From an uncultured Oscillospiraceae bacterium (GTDB taxonomy: Bacteria > Bacillota > Clostridia > Oscillospirales > Oscillospiraceae): a stretch of 17,526 nucleotides of DNA. Position numbers and translations under genes: made by a program. The notes below the pieces were generated by a model. The model made no database searches and was not told the origin of the DNA. It was given only the letters and a program-made list of their open reading frames with translations. The stretch spans positions 1-17,526 of the forward strand of contig CAKUND010000022.1 of NCBI GenBank assembly GCA_934668295.1, given 5' to 3'. Below, piece by piece: positions 13,126 through 17,526 of this stretch (the first letter of the stretch is position 1; every line of letters starts with the position of its first letter).

Positions 13126-13150
13126 GCTCCCCTTGCAAGGGGAGCCTTTT
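13126..13150 (+). terminator. hairpin with T tract between convergent units
   Basis: The palindrome GCTCCCCTTGCAAGGGGAGC (13126-13145) is followed by CTTTT on the plus strand. It would end transcription coming from the padR side, facing the end of spoIIR. On the minus strand there is no T tract. Confidence 0.55.
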
Positions 13151-13157
13151 AGAGCGC

Positions 13158-13766
13158 TTATTCCCCAAACAGGTATTTTTTCAGCGCCTGCAGCAGCTCC
13201 AGAGAGCGGAACTTGACTGCATACGCGCCGTTTGCGCGCGTCATCAGGCCGATCTCGGCGTCTGTAAAGCCGCCCGCCGCGGCGGCATCGGCGAAGCCGT
13301 CTGCTGTGGCCGGGACGCAGAGCGAGGGGAAGATCACGCACCACCAGTTGTGTCCCGCACCTTCCCCGATGGTCACACGCAGCGACCGGTACACGCCGGA
13401 CGGCAGCGAAAATGTGTCATACTCGCGTGTCGGAAACAGCTCACGGCGGAAGCTGACGCGGGCGGTCTCCCCGCAGCCCTGCCGCCGGAGCTCCGCGTTT
13501 GCCGCGGCTTCGAGCGCGGGGAGCTGCGCCTCGATCGCCTGCTTCGCGTCGGAAGCGCCGGAAAGCACGGTCTGCACCTCGCGCAGAACCGCGTCGCGCA
13601 CGCAGAGCTTCACGGCCTGATCCGCGCCGGAATCGGAATTTGCCACGACGTGCAGGCGGATGATCTTTTCTGCCATGCGCTGGCTCTGCGCCTGCAAAAC
13701 GGCGCAGGCCGTGACGGTAAGTACACTGATGCCCAGCAAAACAAGAGAAATGATCCGTTTTTTCAT
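13158..13766 (-). CDS. spoIIR: Stage II sporulation protein R (SpoIIR)
   Basis: SpoIIR is the forespore-made signal that triggers SpoIIGA to process pro-sigma-E in the mother cell. The 202 residues show an N-terminal membrane/export segment (about 5-24), the family motif IRLHVVANSDS (36-46), the VKLCVRDAVL helix (52-61), and the hallmark LPSGVYRSLRVTIGEGAGHNWWCVIFP (121-147, in pieces). The ATG at 13766 is used: the ribosome binding site AGGCGG is 8 nt upstream, and a GTG three codons earlier overlaps it. That ribosome binding site lies in the 3' arm of the ispE terminator hairpin, and a sigma-F-like promoter overlaps the 5' arm. In B. subtilis spoIIR is sigma-F-dependent, which fits. Confidence 0.95.
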   Translation of the reverse strand: MKKRIISLVLLGISVLTVTACAVLQAQSQRMAEKIIRLHVVANSDSGADQAVKLCVRDAVLREVQTVLSGASDAKQAIEAQLPALEAAANAELRRQGCGETARVSFRRELFPTREYDTFSLPSGVYRSLRVTIGEGAGHNWWCVIFPSLCVPATADGFADAAAAGGFTDAEIGLMTRANGAYAVKFRSLELLQALKKYLFGE

Positions 13767-13814
13767 AAAAAACACCGCCTAAACTGCTTTTGCAGACAGT
13801 TTAGACGGTGTTTT
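13767..13814 (-). terminator. ispE terminator whose hairpin contains the spoIIR ribosome binding site
   Basis: AAAACACCGTCTAAACTG pairs with CAGTTTAGGCGGTGTTTT (18 bp, one G-U in RNA) around a 10-nt loop, ending in six T (13772-13767) directly before the spoIIR ATG. It starts 7 nt after the ispE stop. Confidence 0.9.
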
Positions 13815-13826
13815 GCTGGTTTATAC
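13797..13826 (-). promoter_or_regulatory. candidate sigma-F promoter of spoIIR
   Basis: Minus strand: GTATA (13826-13822, matches GYATA), a 15-nt spacer, then GTCTAAACTG (13806-13797), which matches GGNNANAHTR at all but the second position. The -35 overlaps the ispE stop codon. The predicted start (about 13790) is in the hairpin loop, so the transcript would lack the 5' arm. Confidence 0.55.
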
Positions 13827-14726
13827 GGTCTTTGCCAGGAAAATCTGGCTGTATTTGTCCTTGAGCATCGTGCAGGCGACGGTCGCGTATTCAAACGAAT
13901 CGTAGATCCCGAACACGGCGGAGCCGGAGCCGGTCATCTGCGCGCCGTACGCGCCGTAGGTGTACATCATGGAGCGGATATAATTGATGTCAAAATGCTT
14001 CTGCATGACGACGGGCTCAAACACGTTGCACAGGCTGCCGCCGATGCCGAGCAGCTCGCCCTTCTGGAGGTTCAGCTGCATGGCCTTCTGATCCGGACGC
14101 TTTTCGATGAACGTCTCGTCGAGCGCACGGTACAGCTCCGGCGTGGAGACGGAAAAGTCCGGCTTGCAGATCACGACGAAGAACTCCGGCGCGGGGGGGA
14201 GCCGCGTCAAAAGCTCCCCACGGCCTTCGACCAGCGCCGTGCCGCCCATGACGCAGAACGGCACGTCGGAGCCGACCTGCGCGCCAAGCTCGCAGAGCGC
14301 GGGAATGGACAGGGGACTGTCATACGCGCGGTTCAGTGCCCGCAGGACGGCTGCCGCGTCGGCGCTGCCGCCGCCGAGACCGGCCTCGAGCGGGATGCGC
14401 TTGTTGATGAAGATCTCCAGTCCCTCCGGGGCCTTCCCGATACGGGCATAAAACGCCTCGGCGGCCTTCCACGCAAGATTGTCCCTGTCCTGCGGCAGGC
14501 CACAGGTGACGAGCTCCGGCTCGGTATGTCCGTCCGCATCCGGCGGCAGAACCTCGCGGTAGCAGTGAATCTGCCAGCCCTCACAGCCGACCGTGACGTG
14601 CACGTCGTCATGCAGGGAGACGGTCTGCATGATGGAGCGGAGATTATGATAGCCATCCTCGCGCCTGTCCAGAACATCCAGCGTCAGATTGACCTTGGCA
14701 AATGCGCCTTCGGTAAGCTCCTTCAT
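13821..14726 (-). CDS. ispE: 4-diphosphocytidyl-2-C-methyl-D-erythritol kinase IspE
   Basis: IspE phosphorylates CDP-ME with ATP in the non-mevalonate (MEP) isoprenoid pathway. This is a 301-residue GHMP kinase with the usual order: AFAKVNLTLDVLDRREDGYH (8-27) containing the catalytic lysine K11, the GHMP ATP-binding loop PLEAGLGGGSADAA (112-125), and GAQVGSDVPFC (148-158) with the catalytic aspartate D154. The C-terminal GSGSAVFGIY motif is also present. The length is normal. Its ATG overlaps the stop of the DUF1015 gene (TAATG), so translation is coupled. It is probably transcribed from the thrH promoter and ends at the terminator before spoIIR. Confidence 0.95.
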   Translation of the reverse strand: MKELTEGAFAKVNLTLDVLDRREDGYHNLRSIMQTVSLHDDVHVTVGCEGWQIHCYREVLPPDADGHTEPELVTCGLPQDRDNLAWKAAEAFYARIGKAPEGLEIFINKRIPLEAGLGGGSADAAAVLRALNRAYDSPLSIPALCELGAQVGSDVPFCVMGGTALVEGRGELLTRLPPAPEFFVVICKPDFSVSTPELYRALDETFIEKRPDQKAMQLNLQKGELLGIGGSLCNVFEPVVMQKHFDINYIRSMMYTYGAYGAQMTGSGSAVFGIYDSFEYATVACTMLKDKYSQIFLAKTV

Positions 14727-15970
14727 TACGCCTTGATCTTTCTGCCTTCCAGATAGTAGCGCTTCTCACGGCTGTGGCCCATGGAGAAGGTCTTTCTCGG
14801 CAGAACGCCGTCGGCGATGACGCCGCGGAACAGCTGGCTCTTTTCCATGGCAGGCAGCAGGAAGCCAATGGCGTTTTCCTGCTTCGCGAAGCCGATGAGC
14901 GCGTCGTCGTCATGGATGTAGTCGATCTCGCCGGGGTTGGACTTCAGATAATCGTCGAGGAAGTGCTGCAGGATGCCGACGGCCAGCTCGCCCTTGCTCT
15001 TATCCAGAACGATGGTGCCGGACTCCTCGCCCGCGTACCACTTGACCGGGAAGCCTTCCGTGCCGGCGCAGGCTTCTTCGAGGGCCTTGAGCAGCTTCTT
15101 CGGCTCGGTCTTGAAGATCACGCGGTGGATGGGCTCGAAGACCTGCGCGGGATCATGGATGTTTTCAAGCTCGACGAGTGCGTATCTGGCCGGATGGTTG
15201 GACAGATCGACGCCGGGGTTGTTCTTCTTCAGTTCTTCGTAGCAGGACTTTGCGGTCGCAAGGGAATGGTTGCCGTCGCCGACAGCGAAGACCATCGGGG
15301 TGCCCTTCAGGCCGGTGTACTTCTCGCCGACAGTGGCGGTATACTCGGTCAGAGCCTTGTTAAAGTCTTCCACGTCCTTGCCCTCAACGAGCCAGCCGGT
15401 GATGTGGCCGCCGTCTTCCATGAGGTCAAAGTCGTAAATTTTCTTGAGAGAATCCTTCTTCGCGGCGATCGGCTCGATGAGCTTCTTGTCGTGGTCGTCG
15501 CAGAGCATCAGCACGTGCGGCAGCTCGATGGGCGCGTCGCGGCGGACACGCTGACGGGGCGGGATGCGCTCGGGCACGGTGCGCTCGGTCGCGCGGATGG
15601 CAGAGGTCGCGCCGGGGGTGTAGTCATACGCGTCAAGGTCGACCATGCCGACAAGACCCTCGCGGATGGAGCCGTTTTCCAGCGTGCGCTCCACATAGAC
15701 GAAGCTGTTGGGATAGACCGTGAACACGCCGCCTTCCATGTACTTTTTCATGGTGGCGTTGATCTCGGCGGTGTGCTCCGCTTCCTTCTCGGTGCCGAGC
15801 TCGGCTTCGGGGAGGATCAGATTGATGGTGGACACAGCGCCCTCGGCGTTCTTGCGCACACGATCCCAGTACGCCTGATCGGACGTAAACTGGTCGCAGG
15901 CGATGACCGCCCATTTTTCCATATGGTCTGTTTTGGGCATCAGGATATCAGCGGGTAAAAATGCGTTCAT
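14726..15970 (-). CDS. DUF1015 family protein
   Basis: 414 residues of the DUF1015 family of uncharacterised cytosolic proteins. Family signatures are the N-terminal DHMEKWAVIACDQFTSDQAYW (15-35, in pieces), ATERTVPERIPPRQRVR (127-143), the GDGNHSLATAK motif (231-241), and a C-terminal IHDDDALIGFAKQENAIGF stretch. The spacing to the neighbours is tight: 35 nt after thrH and a 1-nt overlap with ispE. It has an AAAGGTGAT ribosome binding site. Homologues are often found near sugar-phosphate or serine genes, and the thrH neighbour here may point to phosphoserine/homoserine metabolism, but that is inference. No signal peptide or TM helix is visible. Confidence 0.9.
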   Translation of the reverse strand: MNAFLPADILMPKTDHMEKWAVIACDQFTSDQAYWDRVRKNAEGAVSTINLILPEAELGTEKEAEHTAEINATMKKYMEGGVFTVYPNSFVYVERTLENGSIREGLVGMVDLDAYDYTPGATSAIRATERTVPERIPPRQRVRRDAPIELPHVLMLCDDHDKKLIEPIAAKKDSLKKIYDFDLMEDGGHITGWLVEGKDVEDFNKALTEYTATVGEKYTGLKGTPMVFAVGDGNHSLATAKSCYEELKKNNPGVDLSNHPARYALVELENIHDPAQVFEPIHRVIFKTEPKKLLKALEEACAGTEGFPVKWYAGEESGTIVLDKSKGELAVGILQHFLDDYLKSNPGEIDYIHDDDALIGFAKQENAIGFLLPAMEKSQLFRGVIADGVLPRKTFSMGHSREKRYYLEGRKIKA

Positions 15971-16005
15971 CTTGAATCACCTTTCACATTAAATTTTCAT
16001 ATCAA

Positions 16006-16608
16006 TCAGGCCATAGCGGCCTTGATTCCATTGAGAAGTTCGTTGTAAGTCTCAAACGCGGGCAGCTGGGGGTAATCGGCCTTGATCCTGTCCGTCGAAC
16101 GGAACAGGAAGCCGGCCTTGCTGGCCAGGATCATCTCCAGATCGTTGTAGCTGTCGCCGGCGGCGATGGTCTCAAAGCCTATGGACTGCAGCGCCCGGAC
16201 GGTCGTAAGCTTGGAGTGCGCGCAGCGCATTCTGATGCCGCGGAGCATGCCATCCCTGCCGATCTCAAGCGAGTTGCAGAAGATCGTCGGCCAGCCGAGC
16301 TTTTTCATGAGCGGCTGCGCAAATTCTTCAAAGGTGTCGCTGACGATGATGGCCTGCGTCTGCGCGCGCAGCTCGTCCAGAAAGTCCTTTGCGCCGGGCA
16401 GCGGGTCGATCTGTGCGATGACATCCTGGATCTGCTTCAGACCCAGCCCATGCTCACGCAGAATGTCCATGCGCCAGCGCATGAGCTTGTCGTAATCCGG
16501 CTCGTCGCGCGTGGTGCGGCGCAGCTCCGGAATGCCGCTGACCTCGGAAAATGCGATCCAGATCTCGGGTACCAGAACGCCCTCAAGATCCAGGCAGATA
16601 ATATCCAT
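16006..16608 (-). CDS. thrH: ThrH-type phosphoserine phosphatase / homoserine phosphotransferase
   Basis: A 200-residue HAD-superfamily enzyme. ThrH can remove the phosphate from phosphoserine, or move it to homoserine to make the threonine precursor. The first motif is CLDLEGVLVPEIWIAF (5-20), with nucleophile D7 and Glu at position 9, the typical ThrH replacement for the second Asp. Then come ATTRD-like RTTRDEPDYDKLM, motif II IVSDTFEEF (88-96), K133 and motif III AAGDSYNDLEM (149-159). The start is the second of two close ATGs, because AGAGGA is 8 nt away from it but only 1 nt from the first. It heads an operon thrH-DUF1015-ispE with a promoter at 16669-16696. Confidence 0.88.
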   Translation of the reverse strand: MDIICLDLEGVLVPEIWIAFSEVSGIPELRRTTRDEPDYDKLMRWRMDILREHGLGLKQIQDVIAQIDPLPGAKDFLDELRAQTQAIIVSDTFEEFAQPLMKKLGWPTIFCNSLEIGRDGMLRGIRMRCAHSKLTTVRALQSIGFETIAAGDSYNDLEMILASKAGFLFRSTDRIKADYPQLPAFETYNELLNGIKAAMA

Positions 16609-16668
16609 GTGCATGTCCTCTGCTAAAAAAATTTGTGGAAGCCTAAAAAAATAACAGGCTCTATGTTC

Positions 16669-16696
16669 ATTATACAAAATCCTGCTGTAAAAGCAA
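16669..16696 (-). promoter_or_regulatory. sigma-A-type promoter of the thrH-DUF1015-ispE operon
   Basis: Minus strand: TTGCTT (16691-16696), a 16-nt spacer and a perfect TATAAT (16669-16674). The start is near 16662, giving a leader of about 54 nt that is AT-rich with a short GCCT/AGGC stem. The -35 is weak. Confidence 0.6.
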
Positions 16697-16784
16697 CAGC
16701 TATTTCAAGTTTTTTGCCGAAGACGCATGAAGCGGGCGATCCGGGCCATACTATCTTTGATTCTAAAATCAAGGAGATGGATGT

Positions 16785-16985
16785 ATGGATACACTTTGCC
16801 TGATCCTCGCCATTATCGGCGCTGTCAACTGGGGACTCGTGGGATTCGCGCGGTTCGATCTGGTCGCGTGGATCTTCGGTGGCCAGACCGCGGGCGTCAG
16901 CCGCGTGATCTACGCGATCGTCGGCATCGCTGGCCTCTGGTGCATCACGATGCTTTTCCGGAAACGCAGCCGTCCGGAGGCGTAA
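16785..16985 (+). CDS. DUF378 family small membrane protein
   Basis: 66 residues with two TM helices (about 3-20 and 38-58). The opening LCLILAIIGAVNWGLVGFARFDLVAWIFG is the DUF378 (YuzA-like) signature, with the NWGLVG motif at 15-20, and the second helix begins SRVIYAIVGIAGLW. The C-terminus is short and basic (RKRSRPE). The ATG has AAGGAG 8 nt upstream. The gene is divergent from thrH and followed by a strong terminator, so it is probably monocistronic. I could not find a convincing sigma-A promoter. The function of the family is unknown. Confidence 0.9.
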   Translation: MDTLCLILAIIGAVNWGLVGFARFDLVAWIFGGQTAGVSRVIYAIVGIAGLWCITMLFRKRSRPEA

Positions 16986-17008
16986 AGCCCGTCGACGCAT
17001 GAAAAAAC

Positions 17009-17039
17009 CGGACGCGGGTGCCTCCCGCGTCCGATTTTT
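17009..17039 (+). terminator. terminator after the DUF378 gene
   Basis: CGGACGCGGG pairs with CCCGCGTCCG (10 bp) across a 5-nt loop, followed by ATTTTT. An A-tract before the stem (17002-17007) would allow partial action on the other strand. Confidence 0.9.
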
Positions 17040-17054
17040 ATGCGTGCAGGCACG

Positions 17055-17087
17055 AACGGCCAGCTGCGATCCATGCAGCTGGCCGTT
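17055..17087 (+). repeat. perfect 13-bp inverted repeat upstream of the AbrB-type gene
   Basis: AACGGCCAGCTGC pairs exactly with GCAGCTGGCCGTT across a 7-nt loop, 80 nt before the ATG. Only three T follow, so it is a poor terminator. It may be a second half of the upstream terminator pair or a protein- or RNA-level regulatory site. Confidence 0.5.
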
Positions 17088-17166
17088 TACCTGCATATTT
17101 CTCCTGTGCATGCAAACAATAGCTTTGCAACCAGTACAAATACGAAAGGCATTGGAGGAGCAATTT

Positions 17167-17343
17167 ATGAAAGCAACAGGCATTGTCCGGCGCATCGACG
17201 ACCTCGGCCGCGTCGTGATCCCCAAAGAGATCCGCCGCACCCTAAGAATCCGCGAGGGCGACCCGCTGCAGACAGCATTGACACAGTGGGAAAGGTTTTG
17301 CTTTGCAATGGACGATTTAGCTAAACGGAACGGGTGGAAATAG
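17167..17343 (+). CDS. SpoVT/AbrB-type DNA-binding protein, truncated, with an unrelated tail
   Basis: 58 residues. The first 34 (MKATGIVRRIDDLGRVVIPKEIRRTLRIREGDPL, in order) are an almost textbook SpoVT/AbrB swapped-hairpin DNA-binding domain. SpoVT normally continues with the last strand of that domain (EIF-x-D type) and a GAF-like domain, to about 180 residues. Here, after GDPL, the sequence turns into QTALTQWERF and a Lys-rich end (AKRNGWK), which I do not recognise. The codons also change from GC-rich to AT-rich at this point, supporting a join between unrelated DNA. The ribosome binding site GGAGGAG is intact. It may be non-functional, or could still bind DNA weakly and interfere with full-length AbrB-type proteins. 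Confidence 0.7.
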   Translation: MKATGIVRRIDDLGRVVIPKEIRRTLRIREGDPLQTALTQWERFCFAMDDLAKRNGWK

Positions 17344-17409
17344 TACATAATGACGAAAGCGAGAGTTGTAACCGTGGGTATCCGAGAGGGATAAATCATG
17401 GAAACGAAT

Positions 17410-17451
17410 CGCCCGGATCCATTGCGCTGCAATGGATCCGGGCGACTTTTT
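17410..17451 (+). terminator. strong terminator after the AbrB-type gene
   Basis: CGCCCGGATCCATTG pairs exactly with CAATGGATCCGGGCG (15 bp) around a 5-nt loop, then ACTTTTT. The 66 nt between the AbrB stop and this hairpin hold nothing recognisable. Confidence 0.92.
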
Positions 17452-17455
17452 GTAT

Positions 17456-17484
17456 AAAGAAAACCACCGGCAATGCCGGTGGTT
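17456..17484 (-). terminator. minus-strand terminator of an off-window gene
   Basis: AACCACCGGC pairs with GCCGGTGGTT (10 bp, 3-nt loop). On the minus strand it is followed by TTCTTT. It would end a leftward gene lying beyond the right edge. Confidence 0.75.
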
Positions 17485-17526
17485 CCCAAAAGCTTTAGCT
17501 ATGCATAGAAAAAATGTCCTCCTTTG

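Noticed and set aside
12646..13145. CRISPR array in the hairpin-rich region
   Set aside because: The inverted repeats differ in sequence and are not regularly spaced; no cas genes are nearby.
13113..15958. Long plus-strand open frames opposite spoIIR, ispE and the DUF1015 gene
   Set aside because: They run through convincing genes on the other strand and through a terminator, with no ribosome binding sites.
17093..17121. Possible sigma-G promoter (GCATA, 17 nt, AACAATA) upstream of the SpoVT-type gene
   Set aside because: The -35 fits, but the -10 lacks the CAT core. spoVT is sigma-G-dependent in B. subtilis, so it is worth noting but too weak to annotate.
17398..17457. Tiny frame starting METNRPDP after the AbrB-type gene
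   Set aside because: It is encoded by the terminator hairpin and T tract and has no conserved features.

Overview
The window looks like a chromosomal segment of a GC-rich, spore-forming Clostridia, most likely an Oscillospiraceae/Ruminococcaceae-type gut bacterium. The support is spoIIR, a SpoVT/AbrB-type regulator, strong AGGAGG ribosome binding sites, sigma-A-type promoters, many U-tailed terminators and the overall gene families. No rRNA, tRNA, CRISPR array, transposase or phage gene was found.

Left part (1-2801, minus strand). A phosphate-uptake (pst) operon reads leftward but is heavily eroded. PstS has lost its middle. The single permease begins as PstC and ends as PstA. A C-terminal fragment of a pyridoxine-kinase-like protein is wedged behind it. 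PstB stops just before its Walker B motif, where the frame runs into a terminator. Downstream, with their own promoter, lie a GNAT acetyltransferase and a TIGR04076-type small protein.

Middle (2932-7358). Two divergent genes share a 180-bp region carrying back-to-back sigma-A-type promoters. The minus-strand gene encodes a membrane-anchored protein with a kinase domain whose catalytic HRD is HRN, plus four fibronectin-III-like ectodomain repeats. The plus-strand gene encodes a zinc-ribbon, one-TM protein with three Big_2-type Ig-like ectodomain repeats. Both look like cytoplasm-to-surface proteins.

7389-12593, plus strand. A 79-bp inverted-repeat element precedes the recQ promoter. Then come recQ, a GNAT gene and a membrane-anchored protein with a degenerate DnaQ-like exonuclease fold, probably one operon. 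Next are a PadR regulator with a tandem operator-like repeat, its HAAS-type membrane partner, and a GNAT pseudogene with an internal deletion.

12594-13157 has no gene and contains a cluster of near-perfect hairpins. The minus-strand block 13158-16608 is thrH, a DUF1015 gene, ispE, then spoIIR. The ispE terminator and a sigma-F-like promoter for spoIIR are nested in one hairpin; this is the most interesting regulatory arrangement in the window. On the right are a DUF378 membrane protein and a truncated SpoVT/AbrB-type protein, followed by facing terminators.

A recurring theme is genes with internal or terminal deletions (pstS, pstC/pstA, the pdx-like kinase, pstB, a GNAT, spoVT-like). This is either real local erosion or an assembly problem; the sequence alone cannot decide.
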